DNA of 64,000 nucleotides from Pestalotiopsis fici W106-1 (taxonomy: Eukaryota > Ascomycota > Sordariomycetes > Amphisphaeriales > Sporocadaceae), in contig NW_006917096.1 in assembly GCF_000516985.1 (NCBI RefSeq), forward strand, positions 2,155,606 through 2,219,605. The letters run 5' to 3'. Under the pieces are notes generated by a model. The model made no database searches, was not told where the DNA came from, and saw only the letters and a list, made by a program, of their open reading frames with translations. Below, one piece after another: positions 10,013 to 22,706 of this stretch (positions are counted from its first letter, which is position 1; each line of letters begins with the position of its first letter). The translations under genes and the position numbers were made by a program.

Positions 10013-11563
10013 TGAAAGAGCTTTTGAAATTAAGGCTTGCTGCTGCCGCGACGGAAAGAGTGTGTTTGTTATAGTGATCTCGGGTTGCAATATGTACGTG
10101 GCACGGCAGAAACTCTAGCGAACGCAGGCTGAACTTTGATTTGACGGATGCAAATGTTTCCACGCGGAGATGTGTTGGCACACGCAAAATACTGCGGTTT
10201 GACTGGCTCTGGTGGCTGGAGTGTGCTGATCGCAAGTTCTGGTTGGCGAGCGGCAGGTTGGGCCGTATTGTTTACTCGCCGTTGCTAGGACAGCAACCGC
10301 CGCGGGGAGCTTTGTTAGCTGTTTAGCTACTCGCGTCACACCCCTGGCTATCTTGCTGATCCCCCCAGATTGGGCAGACAACCGAAAACAATTATTGATT
10401 GAATGCGAAAGCAGCGAAAAAAATGACTTGTGCATTTGAATCTATTTGGTGTTTTGGGCAGGAATGAAGTTTTTGGTCCCTGGTCTCTCAATCTAAATCA
10501 TCCATGTGGGCGCAGAGACCGTTTTCCATCATTCTGCTATTGCATCTACTCCTTCAGTGTCTCAGGGGTCTCAGCTACCCAAGAGACATGCGTTTTGACG
10601 TCACCTTCATGCCCCAATTGGTGATTCAGCTCTAGGCAAAAAAAGCCGGGGCGACAAATTCATCATGATCTGCAATATAAGGAGACACATCCTAAGGAGA
10701 AGTAGTATTTAATGCTATACTTGATTGCAATTATATTACCGAAGTCTGCCATGTTTGTGGGCGTGGAGAAATTGTCGCCTCGTTCCGCCCCCAGAATCCA
10801 CGCAATGAACCGATCTCCGAGTCCCAGACTGGACCACCCACTCTTTGGGCCCGGGCGCTGCTGGGCGGGCTGTTCAGTATGTTCCAGGCCCCAGACGAGA
10901 ATGACTTAGCGTCCAATTCCGTTTTCGCACCAACGCTTCAAAGCCTTGACGTCATCTGTCCATCTTGGTCAGAAAAAAATCCCAACGCGCACTTTCAATC
11001 TCACTCGATCGAAACCAAGTTTTCCTCTAGATCCATGACCGCGACAGTCTAGATCTCTCGTGCTAGATTAGCCTGCATGAGCGGCGCATGGATCTGGCCA
11101 TAATGGAGTCAGCCGATTGCGAGTCTCAGCCAATGTCGCAAGAAATCAAGTCTTTGTGCCCCTGAGCAAAGTGCGGCCACTGGTCTATTGGCGTCGCTTC
11201 AACCCCCTCTGGCATGCAGTAGGCTGACCGGCGACAAGAGCCCCATGTCCTTGCTGGTGCGCGATGGAAATCTGAAATCCCGCTATGCTATAACGCGCAA
11301 CTCGACTCGTTCCCGCGGCACGCGAGGCTCACAAATGACTGCTCACACGCGGTGTCTCTGGGATGGCGAAGCAGGGGGGAATATAATACCCATGACAGGT
11401 GGAATGCTGCCTGGATCTGGTAATTAATATATAAAGACGGAAGAGGAACAGGCGCCTCAAATGAACACCTAAATTTCTTGTTTTTGAATGTCCATCAAAC
11501 ACCAGTCTTCACTTGTTCTTCACCTTCCTTCTACAAGTCCAAAATCAAGGCCGGTTATTCACA
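10013..11563. other. Shared upstream region of the divergent acidic-protein and amylase genes
   Basis: About 1.55 kb separates the two divergent start codons. The amylase side has a TATA box (11428-11436) and a CT/CA-rich leader. The far side has no clear TATA. Open frames here are short and unconvincing. Confidence 0.5.
11428..11436 (+). promoter_or_regulatory. TATA box of the alpha-amylase gene
   Basis: TATATAAAG lies 128 nt upstream of the chosen ATG (11564), with a pyrimidine-rich leader between them. Confidence 0.5.
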
Positions 11564-13346
11564 ATGGCGGACGAGCAAAAGCCCACGGCGGAGAACATGA
11601 CGATGCTCCAGGGCTTCGAGGTAAGTAGTTTGACACTTCTTAAACCACATACAATGGCGATCGTTGACACATTTTATAGTGGTATGTCCCGGCAGACCAG
11701 AAACATTGGGTACGGCTCGAGAAGAATGTCGCTGAGCTGAAGAAATGGGGCGTCGACAACATCTGGATTCCACCAGCGTAAGAAAATAACATGCAACTAT
11801 ACTTGATGGTTATGAGACCAATCATCTGACTTGAGTGTGTGTATAGTTGCAAAGGCTCCTCCACAAGCGGCAATGGCTACGACATCTATGATTTGTATGA
11901 TCTGGGTGAGTTCGACCAGAAGGGAGGCGTCGCTACCAAGTGGGGAACCAAGGACGAGCTTTTGAAGCTCGCAGCCACGGCCAAGCACCACAATGTTGGC
12001 CTGTACTTTGACGCCGTCTTGAACCACAAGTTTGCTGGGGATCGCAAGGAGAAATGCCAAGCTGTCGAGGTCGACCAGGAAGATCGCAACAAGGAAATCA
12101 GCGACCCCTACGAGATTGAGGCGTGGACTGGCTTTCATTTTCCGGGACGCAAAGGCAAATACAGCAAAATGAAGTGGCATTGGTACCATTTCAGCGGTGT
12201 CGACTACAATGCCGCTAATGACCAGACTGGCATCTTCAAGATCCTCGGCGATAAGAGCAAAGGCTGGGCAGATGATGGAGACGTCGACAGTGAAAAGGGC
12301 AACTAGTAAGGAACACCACTTTGATATACCTCTTTAATTCCCGTTCGATACTGACATTAGCATAGCGATTTCTTGATGGGCTCAGATATCGACTATGACC
12401 ACCCACAAGTGGTGGAAGATACGCTCAATTGGGGCAAATGGCTCGCCAAGGAGTTGCCTCTCAAAGGCATTCGTTTTGATGCCATCAAGCACTATAGCGA
12501 AGAGTTTCTACGCCACTTCATCACCACGATGGACAAGGAATATGGCGAGGGTTGGTTCTTCGTTGGTGAATTCTGGAAGGATTCACTCGACGACATGACG
12601 CGATACCTCGACCGCATGCAGAAGAAGTTTTCTCTGTTCGATGCGCCTCTCGTCTACAACTTTAGTGAAATCAGCAAAGGGGACGGCGCCGACCTCAGAC
12701 AGGTCTTTGACGGTACTCTCGTGTCCGTGATGCCCGTCAATGCTGTCACATTGGTGATGAACCATGACACGCAACCGTATCAAGCTTTGGAGGCACCAGT
12801 AGAGGACTGGTTCACGCCACTGGCATATGCCCTTATCCTGCTGCGAGAATCTGGATACCCCTGTATTTGGTACGGTGATTTGTATGGCGTTGACCCCAAG
12901 GGCGAACATCCATTCCCTCCGTCATGCAGTGGAGCGCTGCCCAAACTTGCCCTGGCACGCAAGCTATACGCATATGGAAAACAGGCGGATTACTTTGACT
13001 TCCCGACTTGTCTTGGATGGGTCCGGTACGGCACGTGGGACCGGCGGTTCGGCTGCGCCACTGTGATCAGCAACGCTGGCCCCGGTGAGAAGCGCATGCA
13101 CGTTGGCGAGATGCATGCGGGTGAAGTTTGGACTGATGTTCTCGGCTGGTCCGATCGGGAAGTCACCATTGACAACGAAGGTTTTGGTGTATTTGTGTGC
13201 GGTGGCACGAGCGTCAGCATCTTCGTAAATCGGGATGCTGAAGGCAGAGAAAAGTTCTCTGAGACATTGTGAGTTCTGCCGAATGCGCCGTGTGAAATCT
13301 GACCCGACTAACAAATTTCAGTAATGACAAGATTTACGACGAATAG
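11564..13346 (+). CDS. Intracellular alpha-amylase, GH13 (bacterial-type, GH13_5-like), 513 aa
   Basis: There are five exons: 11564..11620, 11680..11777, 11847..12305, 12366..13268 and 13322..13346. All junctions keep frame: GFE|WYVP, PPA|CKG, GNY|DFLM, ETF|NDK. The catalytic triad of clan GH-H is complete: nucleophile Asp in GIRFDAIKHY (about residue 243), acid/base Glu in FVGEFW (about 273), and transition-state Asp in VMNHDTQP (about 339). An additional conserved block reads FDAVLNHK. There is no signal peptide (MADEQKPTAENMTMLQGFE), so the enzyme should be cytosolic. Length and motif spelling match the fungal intracellular amylases related to bacterial liquefying enzymes. Members of that group in other fungi are linked to cell-wall alpha-1,3-glucan synthesis rather than starch digestion. 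The last exon adds only seven residues. Confidence 0.93.
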
Positions 13347-13550
13347 AGCGCATAGACAGAAAGATCTGCGGATTCAGACTAATGACTGAGACAACCTAGA
13401 ATAGTAGAATATACCTTTGCTAATAGTACATTTTCAGCCCTTTCCGATAAACGCCAAGGAAACGCCCCCATCCAATGATCCCATATAACATAACACATCA
13501 CAATATATCGCTTCCGTCACTACCAGTGACAAACCCGCTCGTGCCAGCCA

Positions 13551-15089
13551 TTACATTGTCCGACCCGGTCCGCTAAATTGATGATAGGAATCGCACACGC
13601 CGCCACACTCGGCCACCAGACTGACACCATAGTGGCATTTCTTGCACTTGGAGCAATGCCATTCTCGCCAATCTGCGCACTCTCCACAGCCCCGGCAATG
13701 CCACGTGCAATCTTCTTGTTCCCATTCTCCCCGTGGCGGTACAGTTGCTTGTTCCCTGCCGCCGCCACGGCAGAGCGAAAAGTAATTTTGACGATACAGG
13801 TCGCCAAAGCTTTCATTTTGGAAGAATGCTAGACGCAGAAGCGCCTGTTTCAGTTCACGTTTCCTGGGAAGCTCGTTTGGGTGGTTTTTCACAATGTCCC
13901 ATTGCTCCCGCCAGCTTTCGTACGCTCCGCACTCCTCACTCTCGTCAATGCAGTTGAAGAGTTTGTCTAGGGTGAGCTGACGAGCCTTGTCTTTCAGCTT
14001 CAAAACGTATGAAATGAAACAAGGATGCAGCTTGGGATGACGCTGATCTGTGCCGAACAATTCCTTCAAATCGATCTTATTAAATGGGTTGCTGCAGTTG
14101 TCGGAACAGCCACACGTGTTGGGTGAACACTGGTATCCATACTTGCTGCAGGCACAATTTGTGCAGGGCGCCCTGGCCGAGTTACACCTGCAACCAGTAT
14201 ACTTTTCAGGTGGCTCAATTCTCTTCTGTGTGGCGGAGTTAGTCAACAATTCTCAATAAATGGGACATGGCCCGCAGGTTGTGCTCATTACCTCGGTCAC
14301 TGGTGCACTTTTCTTGTACTTTGGTCCGGCAGAGTCAAGGGCATTGCCATAGTCATTGCCGCTCTCTTCCGAACGTACATCCGAGGCACCATCATCTGTG
14401 TCGTGGTAATCACCGCGCAGTTGCTGATGCTCGCGGACCAGCCTCGGTAGTGCCCTCCAAAAGGCTTCCACGAGTTCCCTGTCGGCCTGGAACCTCGCTG
14501 GTGAGTGCCTCTCCCGCCAGTGTGCAATCGACGGCTCCCAAGAGTACTGCTCTACCAGCTCTTCTATGAGCATGATGAGCTCTGGCTTCTGCGAGGCCGG
14601 GCTCGCGCTCTCTTCTCTTTCGAGCTCGTACCATGCCAGCGCCGCCCGCACTAGGTCGTCGCAATCAAAGTAGAATTCCTCCTCCATCATCCGGAGGATC
14701 TCGGTTGCCGATGGCGTCGCCAGCCTCTCCACCGTCATGGAAAAGAGGGTCCTGGCGGCGTCCTCGTCGTTGAGGATTTCCATGGTCTGGCGTCCCGAGG
14801 TGGGCCGTCTATCGATACATTCCTGCAGCTTGGTGGCAATGTCGGCCTGAAATTCGATCAAAAACTGCCTGGCCTCCATGCTGATCATGAATGAATACTC
14901 TGCAAATGTCGTCGTGTCGGCAAGATGATGATGATGGTGGCGATGGCCATGGTGACTGTCGACCCAGTCGGCGACTAGCACAGAGGCTCGCCTTTTTGAA
15001 GAGGATTCTTGTGCACTGGCCATTGCCGCTGCTGCCGACCGTTTGGTCCCAGCCATGTGTGACGCTCTTACAAATTGCTGATCACTCAT
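13551..15089 (-). CDS. CXC-domain (tesmin/TSO1-like) cysteine-rich protein, 490 aa
   Basis: There are two exons, 15089..14292 (266 codons) and 14225..13551 (224 codons plus stop). The 66-nt intron 14291..14226 runs GTAATG...CACAG. The N-terminal part is helical, with a His-rich stretch ([10 protein letters not shown], about residue 47) and no known domain. Immediately after the junction comes a CXC module: [19 protein letters not shown] then [17 protein letters not shown]. This is the zinc-coordinating, DNA-contacting fold seen in tesmin, TSO1 and MSL2. The C-terminus carries a second cysteine cluster ([30 protein letters not shown]) reminiscent of small zinc fingers. The start at MSDQQFV is chosen because sequence upstream of it is AT-rich and not protein-like. 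A nuclear, DNA- or chromatin-binding role is inferred from the family only. Confidence 0.8.
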
Positions 15090-17576
15090 GATTTTGTCTT
15101 TCCGCGTTTCATAGAATTCATAAAGTGCAAAAGTATATATCAAATTATGGTTTGGTTGGCAAATAGTAAAAGCAAAACAAAAAAAAAAGTCCACGACCCA
15201 AAAAATTTGCAGGCATCAAACTTTTCATCAATTGGGAAAGAGGAAAATCGCTTCTGTTCATGCAGCGTGAGCATTGACCACTAACTTAAAAAAGAGGGAA
15301 AAAAAAATTTAGTCTCCGGGCAACTCCTCACGCACTAAGTTGAAGCGGTCGCAAGGTGGTCCCTGTTTTTATCATCAATGGCTTTTTTACTGTGTACAAT
15401 TCGAGGCGAGAAAGTATACGAATCAAAGGTTGCCTTGGTCAATGCCTATAGAGATCCTCTATAATAATCCTTTATGGTTATCATACCAAGGAAGTTTGCA
15501 ATCTCCAATTTCACAGCTCGTTTGTGGCCGGATTAGTCGGTGGTAGCCAAATCCGTACTAGCGTGAGCACTACCTTGGACCCTGGGTTCTATTTAGATAA
15601 CCAAGGCAAGTATAATTTTCCTATCTCGACCTCAACCAAAGGAAAGGAGGAGCAAGCAAAATAATGGAGATATTTTCTAAATTATAGTATATATTCCATG
15701 CCTATAAATCAACATGCTGATCAGGAAGTATCCATCAATCGTGGGTCGCAAAAGCCATCGCCAATTGAATCTGGCAGCGTCCACAGAAACCAACTGATCA
15801 GAGTTTTCTGGCACATGGGAGAAACTCGACGCCTCTATCGGCAAACTATCATAGGGCTGGCTTTACATTGAGTCAATGGACCAACTCTTTCTCTTTTCAA
15901 TTGATTATAGAATTCATATACTTGCACGACCCTGTAATCAATCTCTATATTCAACTGACTGATTCCTAGATTGGTGGCAAATCATGCTGACCACGGATTC
16001 CGTGCAACGCGAGCCAGTGAAGCATCCATATTCCTCTGATCCTTTCCAGCTGTCAAGGTTGACCATCTGACATGGGGATATGAAAGATTGTGCGTGATTA
16101 TACATCAGTCCGTGCCGAAAGGATATACTGGAAATCAATGTAGATCAATGACTACGACAATGGCTTTCTCATGATGAGGATACTAATGCTGCGAAAGTTA
16201 TACATATAATGAGCATCAAAGACCGAGTAAATCTCATGGCGTGAAGCTTCCAGACCACGAAAATTATATCAAGGTCTCTTTGATTCTAGAATTAACCATG
16301 ACGTCTTTGGTCCATTTCCTGTTGCACTCGAGAAAAGACATCCTTTCGCGTAAGAGCGTAGGCATGTTCGTCCTGTCGGTCCCGGATCTTGACGAGTGAG
16401 TCTTGGAAAACCTGCCGAGAATTCTGCATCAAATGCCAGATTCGCAGCTCTACTTGTAGACTCTTGCAAAGTATCATCATATAATGATAACGATGTCTGT
16501 TATGCAAGGTTACATTCTTTTACCCTGGGAGCTGATTTCTTGGCCATGGCCATCTCGCATGATATTCGGTTGCAATAGTATCAGGATATCGCCAACGATA
16601 AAGCACATGTTAACTGATATCGTATACCACGGATTTTCTGTATGATTATAAGAGGTATTCCAATGGCATGATTATGGTAATCCCACAATGATATGAACCA
16701 GCATCGGTGTAGGATTCCAAGCAGAATTTACACCAATGACTGTCTACCCCTACAACGATGTTCAAACAAATAGACTATGCAGCAGGAAAGAAACTGACGC
16801 CGCAGCATGATGTTCCACCAGGGGAGTCTCAAGACTTTATTTCTAGGAATCCCCAAGGGACGAGTGACTCCATAAGCCTGACGATGGACAATCTCTGCGT
16901 CTGGCAGTTGACCATGCAAGTACACCCTTACCTTGATGCCGGAGCAGTCAGACGATTGCTAGAAGGAAACAAGTTCAGGGGAAATCAGGTCATGCTTGCA
17001 TGATGCTATCGCTCTTCAAAACTCAAGCAATGGTGCAACGTAGTATCTCGTTAACTTATCGTGCCACTCGCCTATAGTCGATAATGATTGGGATCGCAAT
17101 CCAGCAGACTATGGGTGTCCTACTCGAAGCCCGTAGGGAGAAGAAAAAGGGCCGAGGACTGAGTCGAGTGTTCATGGCCAGGGGCAGCACTGCGAGCGTT
17201 GAGTCATTGTTCTTGCAAGACTGGATCAAAACTGATTGTTGGTATCTTCCCACAAATCCTCTCAGTCTTCATGTGACCTATACATTAATTTTTGCGTACA
17301 ATTTCCTTTGAGCGTGTGGGTTTAGACCTTCTGGGCCACTTGGTTCTAGTGCTTTCTAATAACACGACTATCGACAGCAACACCTCTGCTGTTCAGTGGA
17401 TTTGATAATGTGAACAGACAAATATGGTCACGGCAAAGCTCGAGCCTCATCATACTACTTCTCATGACTGTTGCACTCAAGCGTATTACTCGAATAGGCA
17501 ATGGCGAGCTGATTCGGCCCGCAGCGCCTTGAACAACGTACCGAGTGCTTACTCATGATTCGCTCAAACGCAATTC

Positions 17577-17606
17577 AATAGAATCAATGCCAATAGAATC
17601 AATGCC
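17577..17606 (+). repeat. Perfect 15-bp tandem duplication
   Basis: AATAGAATCAATGCC occurs twice back to back (17577..17591 and 17592..17606). This is a small replication-slippage type duplication in non-coding DNA. Confidence 0.85.
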
Positions 17607-20600
17607 AAATACTCAGTTGGTGGGCACCTATCATCAGTCCGGGACCCGATCCAGATACCATGACCCAACGGGGAGCAGCCTCAAGAAACCCAAAAGCCTC
17701 GACCACCCCAGAGTCCGGTCATTTCCGGCCCGTTGCAAGGCCAACGGCCAGCAACCATCGGTGAACTCGGTGAAGCTCATTGAGTACTTTTGCGGTCGGG
17801 CAAGTGGGTGGGGGAGAAAGTCTATCCCGTAGCTAGGCAGTAAGAACATCGAGGCGGGCTCTTTGCTACTATTATCTACTGGAGGGAAGCCCACGGCCGT
17901 TGCTACCGATGATCGTCGGGAACAGGCAGAGAATGAATGCAGCGATTGCTAGTAGTGGACTGGTGCGAATATTGGCCCAATCTTGGAGTTTCTTGGCACT
18001 AATAAGCTTACTGTAAAACGTCACAAGCCACCATAACATGCACATTTGAAGGATCAATAGACTGCAACCATTTCGACATTGCTAATAAGGGCATTAATGT
18101 ATTGCCTTGGTTCAAAAGTATCCTTTGCGATTCAATAGCTCCCGATCGGCGTAGTTAGACACCGACTGGCCGTTTGGGTTGCCATGCCGCAAAATACTAC
18201 CGCCGGTACTTTACTTGGTGGGCTGATGATGATCATTAGATTTTTTTTCCCCTTTGCAAAATAGCGTCGTGAGACAAGCATTTGTCCGTAGGCTTGGCTG
18301 CCAGTGCTTGGTAAATATTCTCCTTCTTTCCAAAAGACGCTTTGCCACAAAGAAACACGACATGCAAAGCCACAGCCACACCTCGGCAGTTGGACGAACG
18401 AGATCGACTGACCAAAAAAAGATTTGCTTGTCTCGGCTCCGAAGGTCTCGCGTTTTTCCCCAACCGCTCGCGAGGGGCTTCTTTCTGCACGTTGCGACAA
18501 AGAGCTAGAAAGACAAGTCAAACTTGACGTTTGCCCGACTATACATTAAACGTGAGAGTCGCAATCCTCGATGATATCACCTGTCAATTAAGACATGATG
18601 TCTAGAACAAACACCAAAGATAGAATTTGGATCTTGTCAGTCTGTTGTTTCAAGTGGCCAAAATCTGCCTTGCATTAAAAAAGTGGCCGATCGGAAACAA
18701 TAGCGACGACCGGCACTAAGCCGTGGCTGCTGCTAGGGACACACATGCGTTGTGCTCACCAAACGGCTTGAGCTCGTCGCTGGGCGAGCTGCTCATCGCG
18801 ATGGAGAATGGCCCATAACAAAACTGACCCTGTCGAGCTGAGAAAAAGGTTCCAAGCCTCTGCACAGGCCAACATAAGTGGGTAACACGCGGTCGAGAAT
18901 GTGAGAATTTTGGGGGGATTCACTTCTTTTCGGGGGGCTACTCAAAAGGGGAATAAAAGTTTGATTGGCTGGTGCCGCACCTCCCTGCTGGTAAATTCCG
19001 CTTGCTGCTTAGCTTAATAAGTGCTGCCATTATGAACAAGATGAGCCACAACCCGTTTGTGCAAACATGTGTCTGCATCTGCAAATGGGGACTGTGAACC
19101 CTCGTCGCCTCCCTGCCTCGTGATAATCATGCGTGCAAGGTCGAGATCGCGACTCATCATGCCATGAGGGATCGACCTGCGATCCCCGGATACAAGCCCT
19201 CGACCATAGACCAGACGAAGAGAAAAAGGGAAAAACTCTTCCATCAGACGGACTAGAATGGACTGACTGGCTCGAGACCCGACTCCCAGATCAGGCGTGC
19301 GGGAAGGGATGTGGGAGGACGCCAGCGTCCCGATCGAGTCAAAATGCCGTGTGCTTGAAACCGGCCTTGGGCAGCTTTCGGGAGACGTCCGCCCACCCGG
19401 CCCCAGATAAGAAAGCTCGATCAGTGTCTAGACCATTTTGGGATACCAAAAGGGCATTGCCGAGTGACGATCACCGGGCGCGCCAGGGACGGGACTCAAG
19501 TCAAGGTGAGTTGACTGGCCCAAAGCTGGTCTAAGCTGGTCTATTGCAGACAAACTCGAATAGGACCGTTGTGTCGATCTAGCATTACTCACAGAAGTGC
19601 AGTTGCTGCTCTCAATCGAGTCTCTTTTTTCTCCCAGGTTGGGTCCCGCACCATCGCGCGTGCTGTCATGCATTGTCAAGATGCGATGAATTCGGGTAGA
19701 TGAAACACGCTCAAAAAGAGGAGCACGCTATTTTTGCACCATTGAGACAAAGTCCCCAGCTGTCAGAATCCGCGCGGTCTCAAAGAGGGAATGGTTGATC
19801 AATACACTTGTCGATGGCAATATTGACCGACGGTGAAGATAAAGATTGATAGCAACGGCGCAGCATTCGGTGGTTTTCTTTGACTGTCGGCACTTGGACG
19901 CAGATCGGCAGAGATCCATCGTGAAATCTTATTCTTTTTATCACTCTATTGAAAATGGTAAAAGCTGGTAGGTACTCTAGAAGGTTTGGAAGGGCGCCAG
20001 AACCGGCAACTCGTTACTAGCGGCCCGAGGCCAATTTGGTCAGAGTGGATCGCAGTCTCAAAAGCACCAATGAGACCGTCTGATCCCCTGACTGTGAGCA
20101 GCTGGCGGCTTGGAATCATCAGCTGGCTGTCAGGAACCGTTTCGCTGTGCATTGAGGATCCTCACAGGGGATGACCACAAAATAATTCTATTCTTGCGCA
20201 CAAACCCGGTAGATCTGATGCAGAGCGACAATCAACAAATTGCGAGCAATGCACACCCCGAATTGCGCCTTGCCATGATCATCAGCCAAAGGAAAATAAT
20301 TGCCCGGATACTCCACATAAACCGCATGATGCGGTCGGTACCGTACTTTGTGTGCATGCAACTCATGAATCTGATTTCCTATCTAGTCATTCAACCAGCA
20401 ACTATTCCGAGAAAGTGGACAGGAAAAGAAAACAACCAACCCCCTAGCTGGGCACAAACGATCAAACACGTTTTTCTGCTCAGCATTGTGCAAGTGACGG
20501 AATTAAGCCACTATGACGGAGCTGATGGGAAGAGTGGTGGACCCCCAGCGGGCTTCGCCGCACACTGGGACGCCGCCATCGCTACGGATGTTAAACCCGT

Positions 20601-22391
20601 TGGGCAAGCTTATGCTTGATGACAGCACTCCCAACGCCAATGTAGGCACCAGGCACAAAGTCTAGACACTTGCAGATGCTGCTATTACCTGCTAGCTATG
20701 AAAAGTTGTGCGCTCTTAATGAAAAATAGCTGCGGCTTGAAGGGGCGTATTGTGGACTCGTCCGATTGGCTAGAGCCCTCGACGGTCTGCTTCGGACTTG
20801 TATAGCACATCACGCCCGGGTGTGGCAGTGTCTCGTGCGAGCTCGTGTTCTTCCTGCAATAATCGCAGGTGGCAGCCCTGTTGACCTGGACTTGTACACT
20901 CCGAGCCTCCCGCACCGTCGCCCTTCGTTTGCTTGTCCACTGCTCTCCTCACCATCAGCGAAATTAGACACTCCTCCGTGCCAGTGCCCCCTCCCCATGT
21001 GCGGCGCCGGGCGGTATCTTCCACACGCATCCATTCTTCTCCAGGGACTCGCCAGGGGGAATCACACACAAGCAATTCTCCCCAAACAAATCATGGGTCC
21101 AACCTCACACCAGGGTGGGACAGTTTCCACGAGCCAGAACAAGAGTGCTCCATCCATCTCCTTGCAAGCACTCAATTAATGGAAAACGTTATTGTATGGA
21201 TAGCCGGCAGACGAGCAAACAGACGAGAGAGAGAGAAACTCCTTTTGACTTTTTCTGGTATCTGCGTACGGTATCTACTGTTCGCCCCCCCCCCCTTGCC
21301 TAGCTAGCCTAGCGAGAGAAGCTCGGCAAGGCGGTGCAATGTGCCATTCATTCCGGTATTGCAATGCAGGGAATCCATGGAGATTCAGCCTTTTTTGGTC
21401 CCTTGGCAAAAGATATTGATCTCCCCAGGGCAGTCGACCGGCTCAATTTGAGCATGCAGATAATGTATGTACCAGGTAGGGGCCTACCACCAGACTGTTA
21501 TCAGTCTTTTTTTTTTTTCGCAGCAAGCACCGCATCTCACTCGAAAAAGACGGCATACTGTAGCAGCAGCTATCAAGGCTGCCACAATTGTGTCGGCAAG
21601 GTGAGACTAGGCAGAGGCAGTAAAAACCCAATCTTGCTTACAGCCATCAATCACATCAGTCTCTAAGGATGAGCTGATGGTTGTCCAAGACCTTTAAATG
21701 GAAGCCTATTCTGCAAGTGTGAGAGGCACGGAGAGTCGGAGTCTTGTTGTCAGCGAGGTCCAAAGGTTTGGGGGCGACTGTCTACACACTGAACGTCTAG
21801 TACAGGTATCAAGCGTGTTTCGTCGGCCCTCTCCCCTTCTCTGTCGAGACTCGACGGTCTCTCACTCTCACTCACCGTCGAACGGTGCCAGAACCCTGGC
21901 ACTGAGCCAACCACAGATGAGTATCTTGAAATTATTATTGAAGTAGTTGTATGCATATAGTCGTTGCTGTTCAAGGTTTTGAAGTGCAATGGGGGCCTCG
22001 TCATCCTCAGGCCGCAGGCGTTACTGGTTTTCTTTGTTTCTATGGTGAATACAGACACACTCGTACGCAACACTATCTTTCTCGTTGGGGGGGAAGGAGC
22101 AGCGGTTCTCATCACTGAGAGAGCGACCTGTTACCGCTTGGCCTGCCGCTGCGCCCGTCTCCTTCAGGTGTCACTTCAGTCTAATGTCGGACGGCCACTG
22201 ATTCTGGTTGGCTCGGACGTGCTAGGGATCCTAGGTCGGCAGCGTCAAAGTCGATTGGCCCTCGGGCGCCCAGTTGGGTTAGCGGCGACTCTCGAGTTGA
22301 GGGAGCTTACGCGTCCTCTGGCCCCACGCGAGCCAAGCAGAGGCCTGCACTAGCCTGCACCCCGGTCGACCTACCGAACAGGGCCAAGTTA

Positions 22392-22655
22392 ATGCCCGGC
22401 CCCTGTGCTGCCCACTTCTGGACACTCAGGCCACTTCTTGCTGGCGCCCATAACCATCATCTCCCCATCCATCTCCTCTGCCATTTCTGCTCTCCATTCC
22501 CCCCCCCCATTATTCTTGCGAACCGCACCATTCCAATAGTAAATACCCAAATACCCTCCGGCGTCCCTACTACGAAACCAAAGTCTGACACAACATTCAA
22601 TATATCAGACACTGTCACTATTCACAGCAGCATCGCATCTCGATTCCACCACTAG
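22392..22655 (+). other. Candidate upstream ORF in the bZIP leader
   Basis: An ATG-initiated frame of 87 codons ends 51 nt before the bZIP ATG, in a pyrimidine-rich region that looks like 5' leader. If the transcript starts upstream of 22392 it would be a uORF. The peptide itself (rich in Pro/His/Thr) shows no domain. Confidence 0.3.
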
Positions 22656-22706
22656 ATCGCTGCTTGCCAAGAAGAAACACCACCCCGACTACCAGTATAC
22701 AAAGAC

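Larger units (their letters stand above)
15090..22706. other. 7.6-kb region without a supportable gene, upstream of the bZIP gene
   Basis: Open frames are short and overlap randomly on both strands. The longest (20110..20619, 169 codons) has no domain, codon-bias or splice support. Local features are poly-A tracts near 15180-15310, a perfect 15-bp tandem duplication at 17577-17606, poly-C near 21286, and CT-rich sequence just before the bZIP start. The last 2 kb probably includes an extended promoter and leader. I see no transposon ORF, tRNA or array. Confidence 0.5.

Noticed and set aside
10013..10090. 26-codon upstream extension of the acidic membrane protein
   Set aside because: It would start at a non-ATG codon; the first ATG in frame is at 10012 and opens a basic, conserved-looking N-terminus.
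20110..20619. 169-codon plus-strand frame in the gene-free region
   Set aside because: No domain, no splice partners, random-looking composition and overlapping frames on other phases.
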